NCBI RefSeq assembly: GCF_028649595.1
Contig: NZ_JAQSLK010000001.1
Location: forward strand, 248,001-312,000
Source: Campylobacter magnus
GTDB taxonomy: Bacteria; Campylobacterota; Campylobacteria; Campylobacterales; Campylobacteraceae
DNA: 64,000 nucleotides
Reading direction: 5' to 3'
The first letter of the stretch is position 1. Every line of letters begins with the position of its first letter. Both the position numbers and the translations under genes were made by a program. Shown in pieces: positions 49,129 through 57,424 of the stretch. Below the pieces are notes generated by a model that ran no database searches, was not told the DNA's origin, and worked only from the letters and a program-made list of their open reading frames with translations.

Positions 49129-50184
49129 TTACTCGCCTATACCTGCTTTTAGCGCTGATGCAGGATTTGTAGGGTCGTAGACATCAGCATAAAACTTCTG
49201 CGCCACTTCTTTGTGAGAGCGAAGGCGGTGTTTTAGATAGTTCCAGCCGATTGTTGGGATTAGTGGGTTGTGCGGGTCACGCTCCACGCCTCTCATTTTT
49301 TCTTTTAGCTGTGGTGGTAGCTCGTAGACTTCTAGCTTGTGATCTAGCTTTGAGCCCAAAAAAATCACGCAAGAAATACGCTCTTGCCCTTTTAGTGGGC
49401 TTTTTACCCTGTGGTTTGTCGCACGCAAATACCCATCAGTAGCAATCTCCAAAAACTCGCCTATATTTATCACAAAGGCAGCTTTTTTATACCCTACATC
49501 TATCCACTCGCCTTTTTTGGCCTCTACTTGAAGTCCGGCTATCTCATCTATCATTAAAAGTGTAAGAAAGCCATCGTCTTTATGCGCGCCTACGCCTTGT
49601 GTATCTGCGCTATACTCATCTCCAGCCTCGGCTCTGCCTGGATAGTGAATAAGCTTGCCATGCTCATAAAAATCATCACCAAAAAGCTCATCAAAAACCC
49701 CAGAACGCCCATAAAGCGCATTAGAAAAAGCATCAAGCAAAGTAAAGCCCATTTCATTTACCTTGCTTTGCCACTCATCAAAGGTTTTTTTAAGCTCTGC
49801 TGTTTCATCACTCCATTGATTTGGCCCATAAAGTCTCATAAATGCTGGCTCATCGCCTCTTGGCGGTTGGTCAAGCCCTAAATCAATCTCTTCTCGCCAG
49901 TCCTTTTGCCCTAGTGTGTACTCACCGCCCACTGCTGTATAGCCACGAAAATGCTTTGAGTTTTCAAGGGCGATTTTTTGTTTTACTTCAAGTGGCAAGC
50001 GGAAAAACTCTTTGCTTTGCGCTCTTAGTTTATCGCAAAGCTCCTCACTTATGCCATGTCCTACTAGATAAAAAAATCCTACCTCATGCGCTGCGTGAAG
50101 TAGCTTTTCATAAAATGCCGCCTTTGCCTCAGGCGTGCTAGCGTTTTTGTATTCGCTTAGATCTATTGCTGGTATTTCTTTCAT
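49129..50184 (-). CDS. 2-oxoglutarate/Fe(II)-dependent oxygenase, isopenicillin-N-synthase family
   Basis: 351 residues. An N-terminal DIOX_N domain (IPAIDLSEYKN, FYLVGHGISEELCDKL) precedes the oxygenase fold. Iron ligands: His and Asp in GAHKDDGFLTLLM near residue 200, and His in RATNHRVKSP near 255; the Arg-x-Ser that binds 2-oxoglutarate is in QERISCVIFL. The substrate is not known. No penicillin-type pathway is present, so a general hydroxylase or desaturase role is more likely. Confidence 0.85.
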   Translation of the reverse strand: MKEIPAIDLSEYKNASTPEAKAAFYEKLLHAAHEVGFFYLVGHGISEELCDKLRAQSKEFFRLPLEVKQKIALENSKHFRGYTAVGGEYTLGQKDWREEIDLGLDQPPRGDEPAFMRLYGPNQWSDETAELKKTFDEWQSKVNEMGFTLLDAFSNALYGRSGVFDELFGDDFYEHGKLIHYPGRAEAGDEYSADTQGVGAHKDDGFLTLLMIDEIAGLQVEAKKGEWIDVGYKKAAFVINIGEFLEIATDGYLRATNHRVKSPLKGQERISCVIFLGSKLDHKLEVYELPPQLKEKMRGVERDPHNPLIPTIGWNYLKHRLRSHKEVAQKFYADVYDPTNPASALKAGIGE

Positions 50185-50372
50185 TATTATCCTTTTGTGA
50201 TGCGAGCTTGGAGCCTATTTTTAACTACCGCTAACGCAATTCTAGAATTCCCTAGGAATTCTAGAATTTCATAGAGAATTCCAAATTTTTGGGAATTCTA
50301 GAATTCCCTAGAGTTTTCTAGAATTCCCTAGAGAATTCTAGATTTTTAGGAATTCTAGAATTCCTTAAAAAC
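50185..50372. repeat. Palindrome block before structured element 2
   Basis: It begins with TTTTTAACTACCGCTAACGCAATTC (50216-50240), related to the element at 35360, then five to six palindrome copies at 20-30 bp spacing. No gene seen. Confidence 0.75.
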
Positions 50373-50500
50373 GGCAATTCTAGTATCGTGGTGCTAGTAT
50401 GACAAAAGGCAGCAAGCGCGCCGCAGGGATAGAATACGAAATTCATCTGGGGGCGCGCGTGGCTGGCTTTTTTTATAATAGTGCTGCGAGACGAATTGCC
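50373..50500 (+). ncRNA. Structured element 2 (TGCGAGACG family)
   Basis: A 128-bp imperfect hairpin with a perfect outer stem GGCAATTC (50373-50380) / GAATTGCC (50493-50500). Next GTATCGTGGTGCT pairs with AGTGCTGCGAGAC (one A-G mismatch, several G-U pairs); then an AAAAG-CAGC stem, GCGCGCC/GGCGCGC, and the apical GGATAGAAT..ATTCATCTGGG hairpin. Against element 1 the apical stem changes from GAAC/GTTC to GAAT/ATTC, a compensatory change. It lies nine bases after the cysK stop. Confidence 0.62.
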
Positions 50501-50509
50501 ACACAAAAT

Positions 50510-51412
50510 CTACTCAAAAATTCCTGTTGAGAAGTATCTAGTCCCAGTATCTGGCAGCACAGTTACTACTACCTTGCCCTGATTTTCATTTGCTATTTTA
50601 CTAGCTACAAATACATTTGCCCCAGCTGAAATGCCTACTAATGCGCCCTCTGCGCTAGCTAGTTTTCTTGTAGTTGCGATAGCATCGTCGTTTGAGACTG
50701 TGCGAATCTCATCAATCACACCTCTATCAAGGTTTGCTGGGATGAAGTTTGCCCCTATTCCTTGTATAGCATGAGGTCCGGCTTTGCCTTGTGTTAGAAG
50801 CGGGCTAGCCTCAGGCTCGACTGCTATGATTTTTACATTTGGGTTATGCTCTTTTAGCGCTTTGCCCACACCAGATATCGTCCCACCAGTGCCAAAGCCA
50901 GCTACGAAAAAGTCTATTTTGCCATCAGTTTGCTCTAAAATTTCCTTTGCTGTTGTCTCATAATGAACCTTAGGGTTTGAAGCATTATCAAACTGGCTTG
51001 GAATAAAGCTATTTGCTAGGTTTTTAGCCAGTTCATTTGCTTTATCCACAGCACCTTTCATACCTAGACTTGGCTCAGTTAGTTCAAGCTGCGCACCATA
51101 TGCTTTTAATATAAGTTGCCTTTCTTTACTCATAGAAGCCGGCATGGTAAAAATCGCTTTTAGCCCCAAAGCTGCGCAAACCATAGCAAGTCCCACGCCA
51201 GTATTTCCGCTAGTTGGTTCGATAATTACGCTTTGGTTAGTGATTTTGCCACTATCAAAGGCGTCTTTTATCATCGCATAAGCAATGCGGTCTTTTACTG
51301 AGTGACCTGGATTTACAAACTCAGCCTTTGCTAGTATTTCTCCACCAAAACTATTGATTTTAAGCAGCGGCGTGCCACCTATCATCTCAGTTATATTTTT
51401 TGCTATTTTCAT
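50510..51412 (-). CDS. cysK: Cysteine synthase A (O-acetylserine sulfhydrylase)
   Basis: 300 residues, PLP enzyme fold type II. Schiff-base Lys in PGHSVKDRIAYAM near residue 40, substrate loop EPTSGNTGVGLAMV near 67, and phosphate-binding GFGTGGTISGVGKAL near 175. It forms cysteine from O-acetylserine and sulfide. The C-terminus ends YFSTGIFE. In many bacteria CysK binds the tail of CysE and also partners Rrf2 regulators; both gene types lie within 5 kb. Confidence 0.95.
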   Translation of the reverse strand: MKIAKNITEMIGGTPLLKINSFGGEILAKAEFVNPGHSVKDRIAYAMIKDAFDSGKITNQSVIIEPTSGNTGVGLAMVCAALGLKAIFTMPASMSKERQLILKAYGAQLELTEPSLGMKGAVDKANELAKNLANSFIPSQFDNASNPKVHYETTAKEILEQTDGKIDFFVAGFGTGGTISGVGKALKEHNPNVKIIAVEPEASPLLTQGKAGPHAIQGIGANFIPANLDRGVIDEIRTVSNDDAIATTRKLASAEGALVGISAGANVFVASKIANENQGKVVVTVLPDTGTRYFSTGIFE

Positions 51413-51529
51413 TTTTTTCCTTTGTATTAAATTTTAGAATTTAGCCTAAAAATTTCTTTTAAATTCTAGAATTTATCTTTTTTAAATTCTAGAATTTATT
51501 CAAAAAGCCTTTTGCTTTGCTAGCCAACT

Positions 51530-52096
51530 CTAAATTGAAACTTGTTTGACATTTAGTCTCCTTTTATTAAATTTTGTTTTTAAAAATAAAAATATAAATA
51601 AAGAAAAAATATAAGAAAACATTATATAATAAACACTGATTTGTTCTAAGAAAATAAAAGGCGAAAACAAAAACAAACTAACAAAGAAATAATAAATCGC
51701 GCTTAAAAATATATAAAAAATATTTTCTGCCACATAATCAAGGCTAAAAAGAGTATAAGCATTAAAAAAAGATATTATAAAATAAAAGATAATTAAATAA
51801 ATTACAATATTTTTAACAGTAGTATTTAGTTTTTTATCATAAAATCTAATGCTAAATAAAAAGAAAAATATAAATAATAAAATAACTATTAAAGCCGCAC
51901 TAATAACAACACCGCCAGTAGCTACAAAAGGCTCATTTTTAGTAAAAAATAAAAAATCAGTAATTTTACCAACAAATAAGAACCAAATTCCTACTTTTTG
52001 AGCAAAAATAAAACTGAAAGAATTTACAAAAGAACAAAACGCAAAAAATATAATAAAAGCAAAGATTATAATATTAATTTTGTTTAAAATTAGCAT
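51530..52096 (-). CDS. AT-rich integral membrane protein, no family recognised
   Basis: About 188 residues from the ATG at 52096, which has a clear AAGGAAAATA ribosome-binding site; the frame is open to 52120 but those eight codons lack one. Five to six hydrophobic helices cover nearly the whole chain, with many Phe, Ile and Tyr. Its base composition is much richer in A+T than the cysteine genes on both sides, so recent acquisition or a relaxed sequence is likely. Function not predictable. Confidence 0.6.
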   Translation of the reverse strand: MLILNKINIIIFAFIIFFAFCSFVNSFSFIFAQKVGIWFLFVGKITDFLFFTKNEPFVATGGVVISAALIVILLFIFFFLFSIRFYDKKLNTTVKNIVIYLIIFYFIISFFNAYTLFSLDYVAENIFYIFLSAIYYFFVSLFLFSPFIFLEQISVYYIMFSYIFSLFIFLFLKTKFNKRRLNVKQVSI

Positions 52097-52183
52097 TATT
52101 TTCCTTTTTTTAAATTCCAATTTTATTTAAAAATTTTAGAATTCTAAAACAATCTAGAATTCTAAAATTTCACTTAAACGCTC

Positions 52184-52585
52184 TTAAATTGTGTAATTTA
52201 AATATTTATCTGCGTTTTTGTTAAACTCGCTTAAAGGCTTAGAAAAAAGCTTTTTAAGCTCTTTATCAAGCGTGCCAAAAAGCTCTTTATACTCACCCTC
52301 AATGTCTTTGGCAAAAAAGCCAAAGTCATTTTCAAGCGTATCTAAAACCTCGCCAAAGCTGATTTCGCTCAGGCTTTTGCTTAGATAGTATCCGCCTTTC
52401 ATACCTTTTACCGCGCTTATTATCTCTGCTTTTTTTAAAGCGTTTAAAATCTGCTCTAAATAATTACGAGAAACGCCGATATTTGCTGAAATCGCATTTA
52501 TAGATACAGGATGCTCACTAGTGCCTTTTGAGACCTCAAAAACAGCCATCAGCCCATAAGCACCCTTTGTGGTAATCAAACTCAC
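52184..52585 (-). CDS. Rrf2-family transcription regulator (CymR-like)
   Basis: 133 residues. Winged-helix start SLITTKGAYGLMAVFEVSKG, recognition region SRNYLEQILNALKKA, and wing VKGMKGGYYLSKS, as in IscR, CymR and RsrR. No Cys residues are present, so it cannot hold an iron-sulfur cluster like IscR; the Cys-free members such as CymR sense cysteine through CysK and O-acetylserine. Its start overlaps the metY stop by four bases, and cysK is nearby. A role in cysteine control is inferred from that. Confidence 0.85.
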   Translation of the reverse strand: MSLITTKGAYGLMAVFEVSKGTSEHPVSINAISANIGVSRNYLEQILNALKKAEIISAVKGMKGGYYLSKSLSEISFGEVLDTLENDFGFFAKDIEGEYKELFGTLDKELKKLFSKPLSEFNKNADKYLNYTI

Positions 52586-53868
52586 GCAAGTGCCTTTTTT
52601 AGATCTTCTATCAAATCATCTGCGTTTTCTAGTCCCACGCTTAGGCGGATTAGCCCAGCGCTAATACCTGCTTTTAGCTGCTCATCTTTGCTTAGCTGAG
52701 CGTGAGTAGTAGAGGCTGGGTGTGTGATGATGCTCTTGCTATCGCCTATATTTACCATTACTCTAAAAATCTTCGTGCCATTTGCTACTTTTAGCGCAGT
52801 CTGCTCATCAGCCACTTCAAAAGCCAAAAGTCCACTAGCAAGCCCTTCGGTAAAATTTGCTTTAACTCGCTCGTAGTTTGGCGAGCTTTTTAGCCCTGGG
52901 TAGTTTACACTTTTTACCTTTGGATGACTTTCTAAAAACTGCGCTATTTTTAGAGCACTTGCGCTTATTGCTCTCATACGCACATTTAGGGTTTCTAGCC
53001 CTGCTATTAGCTGCCAAGCATTAAAGGCTGAAAGAGCTGCACCGATATCACGGAGCAAAATAGTCTTAATGCGAAGCGTGAATAAATCAAAATCATCAGG
53101 CAAAGAAGCATATACAAGTCCGTGGTAGTTTGCCTCTGGTTCGTTAAAATAAGCATATCTAGAATTCCCTCTTAGCTTAGCATTTAGCTTAGCATTTGTT
53201 GCAATTAGGCCGCCTAGCACGCTACCATTGCCACTTATATACTTTGTTGCACTATGCACGCTCACATCTGCGCCATGCTTTAAAGGCTGATAAAGAGCTG
53301 GGCTAGCAACTGTGTTATCTACTATGCTCACAACGCCGTGTTTGTCAGCGATTTTTGCGATTTTATCAGTATCGGCTACGGCAATTTGTGGATTTGAGAG
53401 ACTCTCAAAAAATATAGCCTTTGTCTTATCATCTATTAAGCCTTCTAAATCATCGGCATTATCGCTATCAAAGGTCTTTGTGCTTATGCCAAAGTTTTTT
53501 AGAGTATTATGTAATAAAGCAGCTGAGCCGCCGTAGATTTTTTTAGCTACGATTATATTATCGCCTGCGCCTGCTAGGTTTGCGATAGCATTAAAAATAG
53601 CAGCCGAGCCAGAAGCAGCGCTAATGCCGCCCTTGCCTCCCTCAACGGCTGCTATTCTAGCTTCTAGCACATCAACAGTAGGGTTTGTAATGCGAGAGTA
53701 AATCGCACCTAGTTCTTGTAAGGCAAAGAGCCTAGCACCACGCTCGCTAGTTCCAAAGTCATAAGCGTTTGTAAGGTATAATGGGACATTAACTGAACCA
53801 TAGGTCTCTTTTGACGAGTCATAGCCGTAGTGAGTGGCTAGAGTTTCTTGATGAAGATTATTTGACAT
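52582..53868 (-). CDS. metY: O-acetylhomoserine sulfhydrylase (MetY)
   Basis: 428 residues, Cys/Met-metabolism PLP enzyme. Motifs: YSRITNPTVDVLEARIAALEG-like segment near residue 57, the Schiff-base Lys in HSATKYISGNGSVLGG near 210, and SLGDSKS-like VNIGDSKSIITHPASTTH near 375. Makes homocysteine from O-acetylhomoserine and sulfide. The region that reads LRGNSRYAYF contains an in-frame half palindrome. A strong promoter lies upstream. Confidence 0.93.
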   Translation of the reverse strand: MSNNLHQETLATHYGYDSSKETYGSVNVPLYLTNAYDFGTSERGARLFALQELGAIYSRITNPTVDVLEARIAAVEGGKGGISAASGSAAIFNAIANLAGAGDNIIVAKKIYGGSAALLHNTLKNFGISTKTFDSDNADDLEGLIDDKTKAIFFESLSNPQIAVADTDKIAKIADKHGVVSIVDNTVASPALYQPLKHGADVSVHSATKYISGNGSVLGGLIATNAKLNAKLRGNSRYAYFNEPEANYHGLVYASLPDDFDLFTLRIKTILLRDIGAALSAFNAWQLIAGLETLNVRMRAISASALKIAQFLESHPKVKSVNYPGLKSSPNYERVKANFTEGLASGLLAFEVADEQTALKVANGTKIFRVMVNIGDSKSIITHPASTTHAQLSKDEQLKAGISAGLIRLSVGLENADDLIEDLKKALA

Positions 53869-53897
53869 TTTTTACTCCTTTTTTGTTTTCGCCCAGA

Positions 53898-53926
53898 ATT
53901 GTAGCAAAAAATTTTATAATTGTCAA
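53898..53926 (-). promoter_or_regulatory. Canonical sigma-70 promoter of metY
   Basis: On the minus strand TTGACA (53921-53926) and TACAAT (53898-53903) are separated by exactly 17 bases. It is the only promoter with a clear -35 in the window. The following AGGAGT serves as ribosome-binding site. An Rrf2 operator would probably overlap it: the region upstream contains short AT-rich symmetric stretches. Confidence 0.75.
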
Positions 53927-54068
53927 GTATTTTGCTATAATTTTTTAATTATTATATATTCGTGTTTTTATTAAATATATATATTATAACTATATATTAT
54001 TTGCTAAATTTTTTCTAAGGAATTCTAGAATTTTTGTGCTTTGTTTTTAAAAACAGCTCAATTTTTGC

Positions 54069-54074
54069 TAAAAT
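54069..54074 (+). promoter_or_regulatory. Extended -10 immediately before the 54081 gene
   Basis: TTTTTGCTAAAATTATGCC, with TAAAAT at 54069-54074. It lies only six bases from the ATG, so the mRNA would be leaderless or start within the first codons. Confidence 0.45.
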
Positions 54075-54080
54075 TATGCC

Positions 54081-54413
54081 ATGCAAAATGAGAAATTTAT
54101 ACGAGTTCGCTATTTGCGCTGTCTAGAAAAGTTTGCTACAAATGTGATAAAAGCATTAAAGCGTGATGATTTTGACGCGCAAAAATTTAGCGCAATGGTA
54201 GCAAAAAACGAGGAACTACTAAATCGCTGCGAGAAAGCCACGCTCTATGATAGCTACCCAAGGGCCTTGCAAACTTTTGTAGAGCAGTGCATGGCGCAAA
54301 AGGGCGCTAGTAGCGCAAAAAACGAGCTTTTGCGCTTAGCAAATGCGCTTGAAAAGTTTAAAAAAGCAAGAGAGTATAAAAGGAATAAAAATGATAAAAA
54401 TTTTGATGATTGA
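54081..54413 (+). CDS. Small helical protein before the response regulator
   Basis: 110 residues, mostly charged helices with four Cys; no recognised family. It ends in a basic tail (FKKAREYKRNKNDKN). The response-regulator start lies inside its last eight codons (23-base overlap), so translation is probably coupled. It could be a regulator-associated protein, but it has no histidine-kinase motifs. Confidence 0.6.
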   Translation: MQNEKFIRVRYLRCLEKFATNVIKALKRDDFDAQKFSAMVAKNEELLNRCEKATLYDSYPRALQTFVEQCMAQKGASSAKNELLRLANALEKFKKAREYKRNKNDKNFDD

Positions 54414-55089
54414 AGATGATTTAGAATTAGCTGAGATTTTAAGCGAGTTTTTAGAGCAGTTTGAGATGAGCGTAAAGACCTGCGCTGAGCCTTTTTTGGG
54501 GCTTAGCGAACTTGAGATAAATAAATACGACTTGGTGATTTTAGACCTTTCTTTGCCAGGCCTAGATGGGCTTGAGGTCTGTAAAGAAATCCGCAAAAAG
54601 CACGATGTGCCAATCATCATCTCAAGCGCACGCCACGATTTAAATGATAAGGTAAATGCTTTTGAGCTTGGGGCTGATGATTATTTGCCAAAGCCTTATG
54701 AGCCAAAAGAGCTAGTAGTTCGCATAAAAAGCCATTTGCGCCGCACAAATGCTAGCTTTGCGTCTAGTGCGCAAGAGAGCAAAACTACTAGCACAGATAC
54801 CCAAAAAGACATAGTCTGCGATGATTTTGCCCATCAAATTACCTTTAAAGGCGAGCCACTAAATCTCACCATCGCCGAGTATGATATCCTGCGCTACATG
54901 CTAAAAAAACAGGGCGGAGCCATAAGCAGAGAAGAGTTCATCTGGGGTTGTGAGAGCATAAACGATACTAGCACAAACAAAAGCATAGATGTGATTATTG
55001 GTCGCATTCGTGCTAAGCTTGGCGAAGACCCCAAAAACCCACGCTACATCCACGCAATCCGTGGCGTAGGCTACAAGTTAGAGCAATAA
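54391..55089 (+). CDS. OmpR-family response regulator (RacR-like)
   Basis: 232 residues from the ATG at 54391, which has AAAGGAAT in front; the open frame extends upstream but lacks a ribosome-binding site there. Receiver domain: LMIEDDLELAE, phosphoacceptor Asp in YDLVILDLSLPGLDG (about residue 51), Lys in ADDYLPKPYEPKEL (about 102). The C-terminal winged helix begins near 145 (ISREEFIWG, VIIGRIRAKLGED, IHAIRGVGYKLEQ). It resembles C. jejuni RacR, but no histidine kinase follows, so it is an orphan here. Confidence 0.9.
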   Translation: MIKILMIEDDLELAEILSEFLEQFEMSVKTCAEPFLGLSELEINKYDLVILDLSLPGLDGLEVCKEIRKKHDVPIIISSARHDLNDKVNAFELGADDYLPKPYEPKELVVRIKSHLRRTNASFASSAQESKTTSTDTQKDIVCDDFAHQITFKGEPLNLTIAEYDILRYMLKKQGGAISREEFIWGCESINDTSTNKSIDVIIGRIRAKLGEDPKNPRYIHAIRGVGYKLEQ

Positions 55090-55180
55090 AGAAATCTAGA
55101 ATTCCCTAGCTAAAATCACTCTAGAATTCCCTAGAAATAACAAGTTCTAGAATTCTTATAAAAAGTTAAAATATTTATGC

Positions 55181-55186
55181 TAAAAT
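55181..55186 (+). promoter_or_regulatory. Extended -10 of the cysE promoter
   Basis: TTTATGCTAAAATCTGCGCC, with TAAAAT at 55181-55186, 27 bases before the cysE ATG. Confidence 0.6.
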
Positions 55187-55213
55187 CTGCGCCAAAAATC
55201 ATAAGAAAATAAA

Positions 55214-55900
55214 ATGAGTATTTTTAGTCTAATCAAAGAAGATCTATCCCAACCAAAGCTTAAAGACCCTGCTTACAATGGCTTTTGCGATGTGATTTTT
55301 AACTACCCTGGCACCTGGGCTGTGGCAAACCACCGCATAGCTCACGCCCTGTGGAACAAAGGCTTTAAGTGCCTAGCACGCATAATAGCTGGCATCTCAA
55401 ACGCTCTTACTAGAGTAGATCTGCACCCAGCAGCCCAGCTTGGCAGGCGAGTTTTTATAGACCACGCGACAGGCGTGGTTATCGGCGAGACTGCTATTAT
55501 CGGCGATGATTGTCTTATTTATCAAGGCGTGACTCTTGGTGGTGTGAGCCTAGAGAAAACCAAACGCCACCCTACTTTGCGTGAGGGCGTGGTCGTGGGT
55601 GCTGGTGCAAAGATACTAGGCAACATCACCATCGGCAAAGGCTGTAAAATCGGCGCAAACGCCGTGGTAACAAAGCCTATGGATGATTTTTGTACCGCTG
55701 TGGGAAACCCAGCTCGCATCATCAGCAAATGCGATGCTCCACTAAACAAACTGCCTGATATAGAAAAAAAGCTGTTTTTATATCTCTTGCAGCGGCTAAA
55801 CAAGCTTGAAAACGGACTTTGCGGACTAGGCGCAAAAACCGAACGCACAGAGCTTGAAAAAGAATTTGAAAACTTTTTAAAATCACTAGAAAAAGAGTAG
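55214..55900 (+). CDS. cysE: Serine O-acetyltransferase
   Basis: 228 residues. An N-terminal helical domain, then the left-handed beta-helix of hexapeptide repeats: DHATGVVIGETAIIGDDCLIYQGVTLGG near residues 75-103 and VVVGAGAKILGNITIGKGCKIGANAVV near 125. It makes O-acetylserine for cysK. The long C-terminal tail continues to EFENFLKSLEKE and lacks the Ile end with which CysE usually binds CysK, so the classical complex may not form. Confidence 0.95.
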   Translation: MSIFSLIKEDLSQPKLKDPAYNGFCDVIFNYPGTWAVANHRIAHALWNKGFKCLARIIAGISNALTRVDLHPAAQLGRRVFIDHATGVVIGETAIIGDDCLIYQGVTLGGVSLEKTKRHPTLREGVVVGAGAKILGNITIGKGCKIGANAVVTKPMDDFCTAVGNPARIISKCDAPLNKLPDIEKKLFLYLLQRLNKLENGLCGLGAKTERTELEKEFENFLKSLEKE

Positions 55901-56164
55901 GAATTCTAGATTTTAGCTCTAGGAATTCTAGAATTTTTGGTTTAGGAATTCTAGTTTTGCTTAGGAATTCTAGAATTCTTGGTTTTGGAATTCTAGATTT
56001 CAGTTCTAGGAATTCTAGATTTTTATTATAGGAATTCTAGATTTTCTTTGGGGTGCGGGGTATTCCTTTTTTTAGGAATTCTAGTTTTTAGTTCTAGAAT
56101 TCTAGAATTCTTAGTTTAGGAATTCTAGATTTTTTTGGGAATTCTAGAATTCCTAGCTTTTTGC
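55901..56164. repeat. Repeat block between convergent cysE and argJ
   Basis: About twelve GGAATTCTAG motifs, many followed by TTTT or ATTTT in place of the second arm, and a GGGGTGCGGGGTATTCC element (about 56051). No gene seen. Confidence 0.85.
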
Positions 56165-57424
56165 TTATGAGCGGTAATCAGCATTTATGCTTACATACTC
56201 ATGACCCAAATCACAGCCATAAGCACTGTAAGCACCATCACCAAGCCCAAGGTCGCAGATGATGCGGTAGCTATCTTTTTTCATCACAGCATGCGCTGCG
56301 CTCTCTCTTGCATCATCTAACTCTCTATGGTCTTTGTCGTAAAGCAGCACTTCATCGCAGTAGATCGTAAGCGAGTTTTCATCGCACATGGCGCCACTTG
56401 CGCCTATGGTGCTAGCGATTCGCCCCCAGTTTGGGTCGCAGCCAAAAAGAGCGGTTTTTACCAAAAGTGAGTTTGAAAGAGCCTTTGCGGCATGCTCGGC
56501 GTCTTTGTCATTTGCCGCCCCACGCACTTCAAAGGCTACTACTTTCGTGCTTCCCTCGCCATCTTTCACTAGATTTAGAGCCATTTCTAGCGTGATTTTA
56601 TTTAACGCAAAGGCAAAGGCCTCTTTATCATACGCCCCACTTGCGCCTGAGCTTAGCAACATTACAGTATCGTTCGTGCTAGTATCGCCGTCTACGCTAA
56701 TAGCATTAAAGCTTGCATTTATGGCGCTATCAAGTAGCTCATGAGCATCGCTTGCTGGCACATCAGCATCTGTTAGGATAAAGCAAAGCATGGTGGCTAG
56801 GCTTGGATTTATCATGCCAGCACCTTTACAAATACACGCTATATTAAAGCTCCCCCTGTTTTCTAGCTCCACTTTTAGCGCAATTTCTTTTTTAAAGCGG
56901 TCTGTGGTCATGATTGAGTGCGCTACATCATCGCTATTTCTAGCATTTAGATCAAAGTTTGCAGCAGCTTTTAAAATCTTTTCTTTTGGCAGGCGGTAGC
57001 CAATCACGCCTGTGCTACTCATCAAAGGATTTACTAGCTCAAAATTAGCAAAGTTTGGTAGGCTTTTTAAGCTAGCAAAAATCTCATTTATATCGCTTAT
57101 ACCAGCCTCGCCAGTCATTGCGTTAGCGTTTTTTGAGTTTAGTAAGATAAAGTTTGTTTTAAGCTCTTTGCCTTTTAGTTCTGCGCTTGTTAAGTTTTTG
57201 CCGTTTTTAGCATTTTCATCAAAGCCAAAGGTGCGGTAAAAATGCCTTAAAGGTGCTGCTTTAAAGCGGTTTGAGGTAAAGCGAGCAAAAAGACTAGCTG
57301 GCTTATGAGCTTTTATAAAGCCAAGGTCGTTGCTGCCGTCTTTTTTTAGCCCCATACTAACGCCGCCAAAGCTAAATCCAGCCACATTTTCTAAGCCATT
57401 TTTAAGGCTAAGAACATTAAACAT
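56165..57424 (-). CDS. argJ: Glutamate N-acetyltransferase / ornithine acetyltransferase ArgJ
   Basis: 419 residues. The self-cleavage site lies in KGAGMINPSLATMLCFILTD near residue 208: cleavage occurs before the Thr. It recycles the acetyl group in arginine synthesis; argH is in the same window. The DPNWGRIASTIGASG motif is near residue 320. The stop of the channel gene upstream overlaps its start by eight bases. Confidence 0.95.
   Translation of the reverse strand: MFNVLSLKNGLENVAGFSFGGVSMGLKKDGSNDLGFIKAHKPASLFARFTSNRFKAAPLRHFYRTFGFDENAKNGKNLTSAELKGKELKTNFILLNSKNANAMTGEAGISDINEIFASLKSLPNFANFELVNPLMSSTGVIGYRLPKEKILKAAANFDLNARNSDDVAHSIMTTDRFKKEIALKVELENRGSFNIACICKGAGMINPSLATMLCFILTDADVPASDAHELLDSAINASFNAISVDGDTSTNDTVMLLSSGASGAYDKEAFAFALNKITLEMALNLVKDGEGSTKVVAFEVRGAANDKDAEHAAKALSNSLLVKTALFGCDPNWGRIASTIGASGAMCDENSLTIYCDEVLLYDKDHRELDDARESAAHAVMKKDSYRIICDLGLGDGAYSAYGCDLGHEYVSINADYRS

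Noticed and set aside
50373-50500. Integron attC site
   Set aside because: Although it is an imperfect hairpin behind a gene, the GTTRRRY and RYYYAAC core boxes are missing, the genes are core genes, and no integrase is present.
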